Positions 7,674 to 16,189 of a stretch of DNA of 22,682 bases are shown here, in pieces. Source of the DNA: Prevotella sp. UBA7594. Its GTDB lineage: Bacteria > Bacteroidota > Bacteroidia > Bacteroidales > Bacteroidaceae. The DNA lies in assembly GCA_002490315.1 (NCBI GenBank), contig DLKG01000001.1, forward strand, positions 30,381 to 53,062, given 5' to 3'. How positions within the stretch are numbered: position 1 is the stretch's first letter; each line of letters opens with the position of its first letter. A program made the position numbers and the translations under genes. Below the pieces are notes generated by a model. That model was not told the origin of the DNA. It made no database searches and saw only the letters and a program-made list of their open reading frames with translations.

Positions 7674-8222
7674 TTAACAATCCGTAGTTTTTCTCATTAC
7701 AATCTCTTTCAAGTCATTCTGAAATCTGTAAAAATCTTCTTCCGTCAGCATTGTCGGAGCCGACATTATGCGTAGTTCATGTGCTTTGAAACCAGCGCGA
7801 TAGGGCGGGTGTTGGTGTCTGAAAGGATTGATGCTCATGCCGGCACGCTCATAGAATTGCTGTCGTAATACGGACACGGAGTCTTTGGGAGGGTCGATTT
7901 CGAGAATGGTTGTCAGGTTGGCATTGTCTGCCTCTCTGAGAAAATCTGTAAGAATAGAGGAGCCTTCTCCCTTGCCGCGTCTGTTAGGGGCGATAGCAAA
8001 GTGCTCTACATATACATAAGAGTCGAATAGCCAATAGGCTATGAATCCGACAAACTGTCCGGAATCGTCGGTGAATGCACGCAGACGATAGCGGTTGTCG
8101 GCAAAAGCAACTTGCTGCTGTGTCCGAGTGCGTTGCTCAAAGATAGGAAAACTTTTGCAGTAGGTGGCGGAGAAGTCAGAATAGAGTAGTGAGTCGGTGG
8201 ATTTTATGAAAATAGAATTCAT
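7674..8222 (-). CDS. GNAT-family N-acetyltransferase
   Basis: A 182-residue protein with a GCN5-related acetyltransferase fold, which transfers an acetyl group from acetyl-CoA to an amine. Motif A, the acetyl-CoA pyrophosphate loop, is visible as the strand YVEHFAIAP followed by NRRGKGEGSSIL (80-91). The following strand TTILEIDPP (104-112) and the FYERAGM segment (123-129) complete motif B. Substrate specificity cannot be read from sequence. The start is ATG 8222, with a likely promoter (TTTG, 20 nt, TATACTTG) overlapping the end of dinB. It is followed by htpG on the same strand after 112 nt, so the two are probably not tightly coupled. Confidence 0.88.
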   Translation of the reverse strand: MNSIFIKSTDSLLYSDFSATYCKSFPIFEQRTRTQQQVAFADNRYRLRAFTDDSGQFVGFIAYWLFDSYVYVEHFAIAPNRRGKGEGSSILTDFLREADNANLTTILEIDPPKDSVSVLRQQFYERAGMSINPFRHQHPPYRAGFKAHELRIMSAPTMLTEEDFYRFQNDLKEIVMRKTTDC

Positions 8223-8238
8223 GTTGTTGTTTTATTGA

Positions 8239-8270
8239 CAAGTATAATGAGTGATACATATTCATTCAAA
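8239..8270 (-). promoter_or_regulatory. Probable promoter of the GNAT gene
   Basis: Minus strand TTTG (8267-8270), 20-nt spacer, TATACTTG (8239-8246), with one mismatch to TAnnTTTG. The -33 box lies within the last codons of dinB. Predicted leader is about 12 nt. Confidence 0.5.
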
Positions 8271-9353
8271 TTGTAGCTCAATTTCTTTCCAGCGTTGTCG
8301 CGGTTTGCCGGGAGTTTCTTCAATGTTGTTGCCTACTCCGAGTCCCATAAGCCTTATGGGGCGTTGTGAATTGAAGTCTACTTTTGTAAGAAGTTTCTTG
8401 GCAAGTGGCAAGATGTCTTCTTTTTTGAGAAGTGGAGTAGTGGAAGTAATGCTACGCGTGATTTGGCGAAAATCAGCATACTTCACTTTCAGCGTGAGCG
8501 TATGCCCCACGAAGCCACTGTTCTTGAGTCGCTCCATAAGTTCGAGTGTGATGTGGTAAAGTTCGATGATGACGGCAGAGCGCAGGGAAAGATCCTGCTC
8601 AAACGTCGTCTCACAGCTAACAGACTTACGTTCCTGCTTTATTTCCACTGGCGAATTGTCTATGCCGCGCGCATAGTCGTAAAACAGGGCGCCACGTTTG
8701 CCGAAGAGTCGAGTCAGCGTGGTGAGCGACTGACTGCGCAGTTGTTTCACAGTGAAGATGCCCAGCGAGTGCATCTCTCGTGCCGTCTTGCTGCCCACGA
8801 GCCACAGCCGCTCTATCTTGAGTTTGTCGAGGAAGTCTTGAGCTTCGTCGCGGCTAATGACGCAAAGTCCGTCGGGCTTGTTGTAGTCGGACGCTATCTT
8901 GGCGAGCATCTTGCAATAGGACACACCAGCCGACGCCGTGAGATGCATTTCGTCGGCAATGGCCGACTTTATCTCACGTGCGATGTCCTCCGCCGATTCT
9001 ATGCCACGTTTGCATTGTGTCACGTCAAGGAATGCTTCGTCGAGCGAAATAGGCTCTATGATGTCGGTGTAGCGGTGGAAAATGTCATGGATGCGCTTTG
9101 AAACTTCCTTATAGCGCTCAAACCGTGGGGGAACGATAAGCAGTTCGGGGCACATGCGCTTGGCTATTACAATAGACAGAGCGGAATGTACCCCGAACCG
9201 GCGTGCCTCATAGCTCGCTGTCGCCACCACACCGCGCTCTGCGTCGTGACCTACGGCGACCGGTTTTCCTTTGAGCGACGGATTGTCAAGTTCCTCTACG
9301 GCTGCAAAGAAGCAGTCCATGTCGATGTGTATAATCTTGCGGTTGTCAGTCAT
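8262..9353 (-). CDS. dinB: DNA polymerase IV (DinB, Y-family)
   Basis: An error-prone translesion polymerase that extends past damaged bases. The 363-residue protein has the Y-family first catalytic motif IHIDMDCFFAAVE (8-20; Asp11 metal ligand, Phe15 at the steric-gate position) and the palm motif SLDEAFLDV (103-111; Asp105-Glu106). Thumb HhH and little-finger regions follow (LFGKRGALFYDYARG; KSVSCETTFEQDL). The C-terminal ELQFE is plausible as a sliding-clamp-binding peptide. The frame opens at a TTG (9389) inside a good -7 box, so the start is ATG 9353, directly before the conserved first strand. It follows lpdA by 57 nt but has its own promoter. No LexA-like operator was recognised. Confidence 0.95.
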   Translation of the reverse strand: MTDNRKIIHIDMDCFFAAVEELDNPSLKGKPVAVGHDAERGVVATASYEARRFGVHSALSIVIAKRMCPELLIVPPRFERYKEVSKRIHDIFHRYTDIIEPISLDEAFLDVTQCKRGIESAEDIAREIKSAIADEMHLTASAGVSYCKMLAKIASDYNKPDGLCVISRDEAQDFLDKLKIERLWLVGSKTAREMHSLGIFTVKQLRSQSLTTLTRLFGKRGALFYDYARGIDNSPVEIKQERKSVSCETTFEQDLSLRSAVIIELYHITLELMERLKNSGFVGHTLTLKVKYADFRQITRSITSTTPLLKKEDILPLAKKLLTKVDFNSQRPIRLMGLGVGNNIEETPGKPRQRWKEIELQFE

Positions 9354-9386
9354 TTTTTTACTCCTGCGCTCTTGCGCTTTGAGAGT

Positions 9387-9418
9387 CAAAAGTACAAAAT
9401 AATCCTGACATCAGCAAA
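9387..9418 (-). promoter_or_regulatory. Bacteroidetes-type promoter of dinB
   Basis: Minus strand TTTG (9415-9418), 20 nt, TACTTTTG (9387-9394). The -33 box overlaps the last codons of lpdA, so dinB can be expressed independently of the gcv unit. Predicted leader is about 30 nt. Confidence 0.65.
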
Positions 9419-10775
9419 CTATGTCGTGAAGTATTTCAGAAAGAGTGGGGTGGATGTGGATACAGTCGGCAAGAGTCTGTGCCGTCGCTCCAGTGTTCAT
9501 CAGTGCTGCCACCTCTTGAATGATGTCGGAAGCGTGCGCCCCGAAGGCGTGTGCAGCTATGATGCGGTTGTCGTCGGCAGTGTCGAGGAGCAGCTTTATC
9601 ATACCATCCGTCTCCCCCATGGCGAGAGCCTTGCCGTTGGAACGATAGAATCCCTTGCGACATTCTACCTGCCTGCCTTCAGCCTTCAGTTGTTCTTCCG
9701 TCAGTCCTACGCTTGCCGCCTCGGGGCGTGTGAAGATGGCTGAAGGCATAATTCCGAACCTGATGTCGTCCTTCTTTCCTATTATGCGGTTGACGGCATG
9801 CAGTCCTTGGAACGTGGCAGCGTGTGCGAGCATACACTTTCCGTTGACATCACCGATGGCATACACGCCGCTGACGTTGGTTTGGAAATCATCGTCCGTG
9901 CAGATGCCCTTTGGCGTATAGTCTATGCCGGCACACTCGAGTCCGAGACCCTCCGTGTTAGGCTTTCGCCCCGTGGCGACAAGCACCATGTCGGCGTCGG
10001 TCTGCAGCGGCTTGCCTTTCTTCTCATAGAAGACGGAGAGTTGTCGCTTGCCGTCTTCCGTTATGTTCTCCCTTATGGCTTTCACCGCCGACTGCATGGA
10101 GAACTCCACGCCACGCTTGCCAATAGTCTGCCTGAGCCGCTTTGCAATGTCAGCGTCGAGTGCAGGAAGACATTCCTTCAGAAATTCTATCACTGTCACT
10201 TTGCTGCCAAAGCTGCTGAATACGGAGGCAAATTCCATGCCTATCACGCCCGCTCCGATGATGCAAAGACATTCGGGTACATGGTCGATGCTGAGCAGTT
10301 CGGTAGACGTGACCACTCCCGGTAGGGTGATACCCTCAATGGGCGGTAGCTTGGCGTCGCTGCCAGTAGCGATGATGATGTTGTCAGCAGAGTATTCCTC
10401 TTCGCCTACAGCCACAGTCTTGGCGTCCTTGAAGCAGGCGTGTCCATGCACGAAGGTTATGCCGGGCTGTTGCATAAGCGTCTCAACGCCGGCGCGAAGC
10501 TGGCCCACTACCTGCTCCTTACGCTCCATTATCCTTGTAAAGTCGATGCCTTCAATGCCACGCTTAATGCCGAAAGTCTCCGCTTCCTTTAGCAAGTCTA
10601 CCACCTCCGCGTTTCGGCAAAGTGTTTTTGTCGGGATACAACCGCGGTTGAGGCACGTGCCTCCAGCGTCAGCCTCCTCGATGATGACAACACTCAGACC
10701 ATTGCTTGCAGCATATTGTGCGGCTCGGTAGCCGCCAGGCCCCGAGCCGATTATGATTAAGTTGGATTTTTCCAT
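9411..10775 (-). CDS. lpdA: Dihydrolipoyl dehydrogenase (E3 / glycine cleavage L-protein)
   Basis: A FAD-dependent disulfide oxidoreductase that reoxidises dihydrolipoyl-GcvH with NAD, and also serves 2-oxoacid dehydrogenases. The 454-residue protein has the FAD motif GSGPGG (10-15), the redox-active pair Cys41/Cys46 in GGTCLNRGCIPTK, a second Rossmann motif IGAGVIGMEFASVF for NAD, the ATGRKPN segment and FAD-site YAIGDVNG. The C-terminal catalytic dyad is present in HIHPTLSE. Full length. It starts 12 nt after gcvPB and ends the glycine cleavage unit, which argues that this copy is dedicated to glycine cleavage; another E3 elsewhere in the genome cannot be excluded. Confidence 0.96.
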   Translation of the reverse strand: MEKSNLIIIGSGPGGYRAAQYAASNGLSVVIIEEADAGGTCLNRGCIPTKTLCRNAEVVDLLKEAETFGIKRGIEGIDFTRIMERKEQVVGQLRAGVETLMQQPGITFVHGHACFKDAKTVAVGEEEYSADNIIIATGSDAKLPPIEGITLPGVVTSTELLSIDHVPECLCIIGAGVIGMEFASVFSSFGSKVTVIEFLKECLPALDADIAKRLRQTIGKRGVEFSMQSAVKAIRENITEDGKRQLSVFYEKKGKPLQTDADMVLVATGRKPNTEGLGLECAGIDYTPKGICTDDDFQTNVSGVYAIGDVNGKCMLAHAATFQGLHAVNRIIGKKDDIRFGIMPSAIFTRPEAASVGLTEEQLKAEGRQVECRKGFYRSNGKALAMGETDGMIKLLLDTADDNRIIAAHAFGAHASDIIQEVAALMNTGATAQTLADCIHIHPTLSEILHDIVC

Positions 10776-10787
10776 TGCAGAAATACT

Positions 10788-12254
10788 TCAGTTGGTTTTC
10801 TCTTCACACATCTGTCTCCACGTAAGCACGGGCTGCTTGGCAGCCAGTACATCGTCGGCACGACCCGTCGGCGTGTTGTGGGGAGCCGTTTTCACAGCTT
10901 CCGGATCAGAAATAGCCTCTTCGGCAATCTTTCTCATCACGTCGATGAAGGCGTCGAGCGTCTCCTTGCTCTCATTCTCCGTCGGCTCAATCATCAGCGA
11001 CTCATGGAAGAGCAGCGGGAAGTAGATGGTCGGGGCATGATAGCCATAGTCGAGAAGGCGCTTCGCCACGTCCATTGTGGTCACCCCCGTCGACTTGTCC
11101 TTCAAGCCGTCGAACACAAACTCGTGCTTGCAAACTCGTGCTATAGGCAATTCATAGACGTCCTTCAGCGCCTCCTTTATGTAGTTGGCGTTGAGTGTTG
11201 CGAGCGGCCCCACCATGCGTATGTGTTCGCGTCCAAGCGTTAGAATGTAAGCGTAGGCTCGCATCATCACAGCAAAGTTGCCAAAGAACTCACCTACATG
11301 TATGTTGCCCTCGTCGTTCGTCACGACATGATACTCATCGCCCCGCTTCTCCACCTTCGGAACGGGCAGAAACTCTTCCAGACCCTTTCTCACGCCTACG
11401 GGTCCGGAGCCAGGTCCGCCTCCGCCGTGCGGCGTTGAGAACGTCTTGTGCAGATTGATGTGCATGACGTCGAAGCCCATGTCGCCTGGTCGGCAGGCGC
11501 CGAGCATCGGGTTGAGATTAGCTCCGTCGTAGTACATCAGTCCGCCGCAGTCGTGTACGAGTTTCTGTATTTCGGGAATCTCCCGTTCGAAGAGTCCGAG
11601 CGTGTTGGGATTGGTCATCATCATCGCAGCTATGCTGTCGTCGAGCAAGCCGCGAAGGTCGTCGACATCCACCACGCCGTCAGGCGTTGACTTCACCTCT
11701 ACAATCTCCAAGCCGCAGACGGCAGCCGACGCGGGATTGGTGCCGTGTGCCGAGTCGGGTACGATGACCTTCGTGCGTTTTAAGTCGCCTCGGCTTTGAT
11801 GGTAGGCACGGATAATCATCAGTCCGGTCAACTCGCCATGAGCCCCGGCAAAAGGATTGAGTGTGAACTCCGACAGTCCGGTTATTGCGGCGAGCGATTT
11901 CTGCATGTTATAGTAAAGCTCAAGAGCGCCCTGGCATGTTTCCTCAGGTTGGAGTGGATGGAGCTGTGCAAACTGTGGCAGCGCAGCAATTTCTTCGTTG
12001 ATGACGGGGTTGTACTTCATAGTGCATGAGCCGAGCGGATAGAAGCCGTTGTTCACGCCGAAGTTGTCTGTACTGAGATTAGTGTAGTGGCGCACTATCG
12101 TCAGCTCGTCACATTCAGGCAAGTTTGCGTCATTCTTGCGTCGCATTGCTTCAGGCAGCTCATGATGGCCAAACTCATTCTTGGGCAGTGAGTAGCCGCG
12201 TCTGTCAGGATGCGACAACTCAAAAATCAGATTTCCATAAAGACGGTTGTTCAT
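10788..12254 (-). CDS. gcvPB: Glycine dehydrogenase (decarboxylating) subunit 2 (split P-protein, C-terminal half)
   Basis: The PLP-binding half of P-protein, which decarboxylates glycine and transfers the aminomethyl group to the lipoyl arm of GcvH. In the 488-residue protein the Schiff-base lysine is Lys270 in HINLHKTFSTPHGGGG; the glycine-rich loop follows directly. Other family signatures are YPLGSCTMKYNP (72-83), PFAGAHGELTG (134-144), DSAHGTNPASA (167-177) and YYDGANLN (241-248). Its ATG (12254) overlaps the gcvPA TGA by four bases (ATGA), typical of translational coupling between subunits that assemble as a heterotetramer. The length matches split-type subunit 2 proteins; the separate subunit 1 gene shows this is a genuine split, not a broken gcvP. 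Confidence 0.96.
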   Translation of the reverse strand: MNNRLYGNLIFELSHPDRRGYSLPKNEFGHHELPEAMRRKNDANLPECDELTIVRHYTNLSTDNFGVNNGFYPLGSCTMKYNPVINEEIAALPQFAQLHPLQPEETCQGALELYYNMQKSLAAITGLSEFTLNPFAGAHGELTGLMIIRAYHQSRGDLKRTKVIVPDSAHGTNPASAAVCGLEIVEVKSTPDGVVDVDDLRGLLDDSIAAMMMTNPNTLGLFEREIPEIQKLVHDCGGLMYYDGANLNPMLGACRPGDMGFDVMHINLHKTFSTPHGGGGPGSGPVGVRKGLEEFLPVPKVEKRGDEYHVVTNDEGNIHVGEFFGNFAVMMRAYAYILTLGREHIRMVGPLATLNANYIKEALKDVYELPIARVCKHEFVFDGLKDKSTGVTTMDVAKRLLDYGYHAPTIYFPLLFHESLMIEPTENESKETLDAFIDVMRKIAEEAISDPEAVKTAPHNTPTGRADDVLAAKQPVLTWRQMCEEKTN

Positions 12255-13579
12255 AGTTTTTCCTCCTTTGCGATGTTGACGAGTTTGTCTATCTCCTCCT
12301 TGGTGCGTTTCTCCGTGACAGCGAACATTAGAGTGTCGTCGTCAGTCTTCACGCCGCCAAGTATGCCGTTCTCTATGAAGCGTTGTTGCAGAGCCTCCAC
12401 ACTACCTTTATACACAAGGCAGAACTCATTGAAGAACGGCTGCTGAAACTTCTCCTTGAAAACTCCGGTGGCAAGCAGTTGGTCGTGCAGGTAGTGGGCA
12501 CCGTCGTATGACATCTGTGCCGCCTCCTTCACGCCCTCCTTGCCCATAACAGCCATGTAGATAGTGACGAAGAGAGCCATCAGCGACTCGTTGGAGCAGA
12601 TGTTCGATGTGGCCTTTTGGCGGCGTATGTGTTGTTCGCGCGCTTGAAGTGTGAGCACGAAGACGCGCTGTCCGCGGCTGTCCACCGTCTTGCCGACGAT
12701 GCGTCCAGGCATTTTGCGCATCAGCTTCTCCGTGCAGCACATGTAGCCCACCGACGGCCCACCAAACGACATCGGGATGCCGAGCGACTGGCCGTCGCCG
12801 ACGGCAATGTCTGCACCCCATTCGCCAGGCGTGCGGAGTAAGGCGAGGTCAGCCGCCACGCTGTTGACTATGAAGAGAGCCTTCTTTGCGTGACACGCAT
12901 CGGCAAAGCCCGTGAAGTCCTCAACGATGCCGTAATAGTTGGGCTGCTGCACGATGACGCCAGCCACGCCGCCCTTTTCCAGGCGTTTGTCCATGCTTGC
13001 CTTGTCGGTAACGCCCTCCTTCTCAGCGATAGTCTCAATGTTGAGTCCATGGAAGTGTGCGTATGTCCTCACCACATCCTGCACTTTCGGGTCGATGGTG
13101 GCAGAGATGAGCACCGTGTCGGTCTTCTTCGTTGACGCGAGGGCCATGAGAGCCGCCTCGGCAGTGGCAGTAGATCCGTCGTACATGGAGGCGTTAGCCA
13201 CCTCCATGCCGGTCAGCTCTGCCATCATGCTTTGATACTCAAAGATATAATGTAGTGTGCCTTGTGAAATCTCAGCCTGATAGGGCGTGTAGCTCGTGAG
13301 AAACTCAGAGCGTGCGAGAATATTGGGTACAACGGCAGGTGTGTAATGGTCGTAGGAGCCAGCTCCGGCAAACACGGTCAACCGGCGGTTCTTTTCACCA
13401 AGACGTTCGAAGAGCGAGCGCACCTCCGCCTCGCTCATCGCCTCAGGCAATTCATATTCACCGCGGAAGCGAATCTGCTCCGGCACGTCGGAATAGAGGT
13501 CGTCGAGCGATTTCATTCCGGCGCGTTCGAGCATCAACCTTATGTCTTCCGCTGTGTGGGGAAAGAATTTGAAGCTCAT
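12251..13579 (-). CDS. gcvPA: Glycine dehydrogenase (decarboxylating) subunit 1 (split P-protein, N-terminal half)
   Basis: The non-PLP-lysine half of the split P-protein. The 442-residue protein has the family N-terminus (FFPHTAEDIRLML), FAGAGSYDHYTPAVV, TPYQAEISQGTLH, the region EYQSMMAELTGMEVANASMYDG, and GDGQSLGIPMSFGGPSVGY near the subunit interface. In the complex it forms alpha2beta2 with GcvPB. It begins 24 nt after gcvH and ends in a four-base overlap with gcvPB. The length and order are those seen in organisms with two-subunit P-proteins. Confidence 0.96.
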   Translation of the reverse strand: MSFKFFPHTAEDIRLMLERAGMKSLDDLYSDVPEQIRFRGEYELPEAMSEAEVRSLFERLGEKNRRLTVFAGAGSYDHYTPAVVPNILARSEFLTSYTPYQAEISQGTLHYIFEYQSMMAELTGMEVANASMYDGSTATAEAALMALASTKKTDTVLISATIDPKVQDVVRTYAHFHGLNIETIAEKEGVTDKASMDKRLEKGGVAGVIVQQPNYYGIVEDFTGFADACHAKKALFIVNSVAADLALLRTPGEWGADIAVGDGQSLGIPMSFGGPSVGYMCCTEKLMRKMPGRIVGKTVDSRGQRVFVLTLQAREQHIRRQKATSNICSNESLMALFVTIYMAVMGKEGVKEAAQMSYDGAHYLHDQLLATGVFKEKFQQPFFNEFCLVYKGSVEALQQRFIENGILGGVKTDDDTLMFAVTEKRTKEEIDKLVNIAKEEKL

Positions 13580-13603
13580 AGTAAGACAGTGTTGGGTTTT
13601 ACT

Positions 13604-13987
13604 TTATTCCTTTTCGCAGCACTCTTTGTAGGCAGCGGCATCCATGAGCGAGTCGAGCTCAGTCTTGTCAGACATTTCCACCTTTATAATCCAGTTGGTG
13701 AAGGCATCCTCGTTGATAAGCTCCGGCTTGTCCTCAAGCGCTTCGTTTACTTCGACGACGGTGCCTGAGACGGGAGAGATGAGGTCGCTTGCCGCCTTCA
13801 CGCTCTCTACGGCTCCGAAGTCCTCGCCAGCCTCCACCTCGTCGTCAACGTCGGGCATGTCCACGTAAACGACATTGCCGAGAGCGTGCTGAGCGTAGTC
13901 GGTGATTCCCACATAGGCGAAGTTGCCCTCAACCTTTACATATTCGTGTGACTCAGAATAGTAGAGTCCTTCAATTACTTTTGCCAT
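13604..13987 (-). CDS. gcvH: Glycine cleavage system H protein (lipoyl carrier)
   Basis: The small lipoylated shuttle protein that carries the aminomethyl intermediate between P- and T-proteins and electrons to L-protein. The 127-residue protein is full length: N-terminal SESHEYVKVEG, the hammerhead ITDYAQHALGNVVYVDMP, and the lipoylation site Lys64 within GAVESVKAASDLISPVSG. The C-terminus is DSLMDAAAYKECCEKE, where the adjacent Cys pair is not a usual feature of the family. It lies 29 nt after gcvT and 24 nt before gcvPA. Lipoate is probably attached by the LplA encoded at the head of the same unit. Confidence 0.97.
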   Translation of the reverse strand: MAKVIEGLYYSESHEYVKVEGNFAYVGITDYAQHALGNVVYVDMPDVDDEVEAGEDFGAVESVKAASDLISPVSGTVVEVNEALEDKPELINEDAFTNWIIKVEMSDKTELDSLMDAAAYKECCEKE

Positions 13988-14016
13988 AATAGATGTGTTT
14001 TTAGTTGTTAGTATGT

Positions 14017-15105
14017 TTATTTCTTGTAGTGTTTGTCATAAAAGCGCTTCTTCACCACCGTTCCGGGGAAAGTCTTCTTGCGTATTTGCACCTCAAGCTC
14101 GGTGCCGAGTTTAGCGTATCTGGCGTCGACGAGCGCCATGCACACCGACTTGTCGGTAGAAATTTTGTGGTAGCCAGTCGTTACCTCGCCTATCGTCTCA
14201 CCGCCGTACAGCACCTTGTAGCCATGGCGCGGGATGGCGCGGTCGTGCAGTTCGATGCCAACGATCTTGCGCTCCACGCCGTCAGCCTTCTGCTTAGCGA
14301 GAGCCTCCTTGCCGATGAACTCCGGCTTGTCGAGCTTGCAAAACATGCTCAATCCAGCCATGACTGGCGAGATGTCCTTTGACAGTTCGTCGCCATAGAG
14401 CGGCAAGCCCACCTCGAAGCGCAGCGTGTCGCGGCAGCCAAGACCGCACGGCTTGCAGCGTCCCGACGCCAACAGCTTGTCCCATTGCTCATTGATAAAC
14501 TTGTGTGAGGCGTAAATCTCGAATCCGTCCTCTCCGGTGTAGCCCGTGCGGCTGATGATAATCGTTTCTCCCTCGCGTTCAAGAGTCTTCGACGTGTAGA
14601 ACACGAGATCCTTACATTCCAGTGCGAGCACTTCCTCCATCACCTTCTCCGCCTCCGGACCCTGCACGGCAAGCTGTCCGTAGAAGTCGGAGCGGTTGCA
14701 GAATTCCACGTCGTAGCCCTCCAGATGTGCCTCCATCCATTCCACGTCCTTGTCGATGTTGGCAGCGTTGATGACGAGGAAGAAGTCGTCCTTTCCCATT
14801 TTGTACACCAGAAGGTCGTCGACGGTGCCGCCGTCCTCATAGCACATCATACCGTAGAATATTTTTCCAACGGGAGCGTCCGTCACGTCGTTGGTGAAGA
14901 TGTGGTTGACGTAGCGTTCGGCGTCGGGTCCTTTCACCGTCACCTCGCCCATGTGTGAAACGTCGAACACGCCGCAATGCAGACGCACGGCGTTGTGTTC
15001 GTCTTTAATGTCGGAATATTGTATTGGCATTATGAATCCGCCAAAAGGCTGCATCAAGGCTCCGAGAGCCACGTGCTTGTCGTAGAGACATGTTTTTTTC
15101 TCCAT
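14017..15105 (-). CDS. gcvT: Aminomethyltransferase (glycine cleavage T protein)
   Basis: GcvT takes the aminomethyl group from GcvH, releases ammonia and forms 5,10-methylene-tetrahydrofolate. The 362-residue protein begins with TCLYDKHVALGALMQPFGGFIMPIQY and CGVFDVSHMGEV, and contains the folate-site catalytic Asp in GGTVDDLLVY (92-101). SRTGYTGEDGFEIY and GCRDTLRFEVGLPLYGDEL are the other family signatures, and the C-terminal beta domain is intact (EVTTGYHKIS, MALVDARYAKLGT). Full length. The start is ATG 15105, 24 nt after the lplA stop; the 29-nt gap to gcvH has no terminator. Confidence 0.97.
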   Translation of the reverse strand: MEKKTCLYDKHVALGALMQPFGGFIMPIQYSDIKDEHNAVRLHCGVFDVSHMGEVTVKGPDAERYVNHIFTNDVTDAPVGKIFYGMMCYEDGGTVDDLLVYKMGKDDFFLVINAANIDKDVEWMEAHLEGYDVEFCNRSDFYGQLAVQGPEAEKVMEEVLALECKDLVFYTSKTLEREGETIIISRTGYTGEDGFEIYASHKFINEQWDKLLASGRCKPCGLGCRDTLRFEVGLPLYGDELSKDISPVMAGLSMFCKLDKPEFIGKEALAKQKADGVERKIVGIELHDRAIPRHGYKVLYGGETIGEVTTGYHKISTDKSVCMALVDARYAKLGTELEVQIRKKTFPGTVVKKRFYDKHYKK

Positions 15106-15129
15106 AATTAGTAGTGTTTTTTATTGTTT

Positions 15130-16119
15130 TTAGTAGTGTTGCTCTTTAATGAGAAGGGCGATGAAGTCCTCCTTGTTCAGCCCCATGATGATGTCGTCGA
15201 GTCTTTGCGGGAGGGCGCGCTGCAGGCAGTCGGCGTTGAGGCGCGTGCCCTTCAGTGGGGTTATCAGCGCCTTGCCTATGTCACCGACAAGGAAGAAATC
15301 GCCCTTTATGTCGATGTCCCTGATCGTCTCGTTCTTCATCTCCATGCTCACAACGAAGTCGCCCACGCCCTCGATGCGTCCTTGCCGCGTGATGTTGTAG
15401 CGTGGATTGTTGCCGTAGATGAAGTGGGGCGAGAGGTATTCCTCCTCAATCTTGCCGATCTCCTCGATGGCGCCTCCGTCCAACGTCACCTCTTTGTCGC
15501 ATAGTTCCTTGACGACAAACGTCTTGAAATCCTCGATGCCGAGGGATATGTGGTCTTTCAGCAGCGTGATGTGCTGTCTGACGCTGCTTATGCCCTTCGA
15601 GACGAGTTTCTCGTCCGACGGCGTGATAGCGCCCACCATGTTCTGCATGTCCGTGTCGTAGAGCATTGTGCCGTGCACGATGCTGTGTCCAGGGATGTGG
15701 TAGAAGGCGTTGCCCGACACTTTGCGGTCGCCAATCATGATGTCGTTGCGTCCGCTTGCCGTGGCGTCTACGCCCAGCTTGCGCAACATGTCAACCACCA
15801 TGCCAATGTATTTCGTGAAAGTGAGGCTTACGTTGTCGTCGTGCGTGATGTAGGAGAACATGATGTTGTTCCGGTCAGCGTAGACACATCCTCCGCCACT
15901 TTTGCGACGGAAGGTCTTTATGGAATGTTTACGGCAGTAGTCAAGATTCACTTCGCTCTGTATGAGCTGGTTGCGTCCGAAGATGACGGTCGGTTCCACC
16001 TGCCACATGAAGAAGTAGTCTTCTGTTTCGTCGAGATGGCGGGCTACGTATTCCTCCATGGCGAGATAGAAGGTGAGTAGGTGAGCGTTGCTGTCGGTTG
16101 GTAGTGCGACATGTATCAT
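15130..16119 (-). CDS. lplA: Lipoate-protein ligase A
   Basis: This enzyme activates free lipoate with ATP and attaches it to a lysine of lipoyl domains such as GcvH. The 329-residue protein has the lipoate-loop motif RRKSGGGCVYAD (71-82), the catalytic lysine Lys133 in GDRKVSGNAFY, and a C-terminal accessory domain of about 80 residues, so it is the two-domain LplA type. The frame extends upstream to 16188, but the -7 box (16158-16165) lies within that extension; the ATG at 16119 with the family start IHVALPTDSNAH is clearly right. It is the first gene of the gcv unit, which suggests a dedicated scavenging route for lipoylating GcvH. A pure octanoyltransferase (LipB-type) is unlikely given the two-domain length. 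Confidence 0.92.
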   Translation of the reverse strand: MIHVALPTDSNAHLLTFYLAMEEYVARHLDETEDYFFMWQVEPTVIFGRNQLIQSEVNLDYCRKHSIKTFRRKSGGGCVYADRNNIMFSYITHDDNVSLTFTKYIGMVVDMLRKLGVDATASGRNDIMIGDRKVSGNAFYHIPGHSIVHGTMLYDTDMQNMVGAITPSDEKLVSKGISSVRQHITLLKDHISLGIEDFKTFVVKELCDKEVTLDGGAIEEIGKIEEEYLSPHFIYGNNPRYNITRQGRIEGVGDFVVSMEMKNETIRDIDIKGDFFLVGDIGKALITPLKGTRLNADCLQRALPQRLDDIIMGLNKEDFIALLIKEQHY

Positions 16120-16157
16120 ATAGGCAATAGTTTCTTTTAGGTTTATGGTTACATTTG

Positions 16158-16189
16158 CAAACTTACACAAAAAAAACAATATGCGCACA
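16158..16189 (-). promoter_or_regulatory. Probable promoter of the lplA-gcv unit
   Basis: Minus strand -7 box TAAGTTTG (16158-16165) matches TAnnTTTG; 20 nt upstream is TGTG (16186-16189), a one-mismatch -33 box that falls inside one arm of a 10-bp inverted repeat. The predicted leader of about 33 nt is too short for a glycine riboswitch. Confidence 0.55.

Noticed and set aside
10788..13579. Frameshifted or broken single-chain gcvP
   Set aside because: Both halves have proper starts, the normal lengths of split subunits and an ATGA overlap, so this is the genuine two-subunit form.
16120..16160. Glycine riboswitch ahead of the gcv unit
   Set aside because: The predicted leader is about 33 nt and no tandem aptamer-like structure is present upstream.
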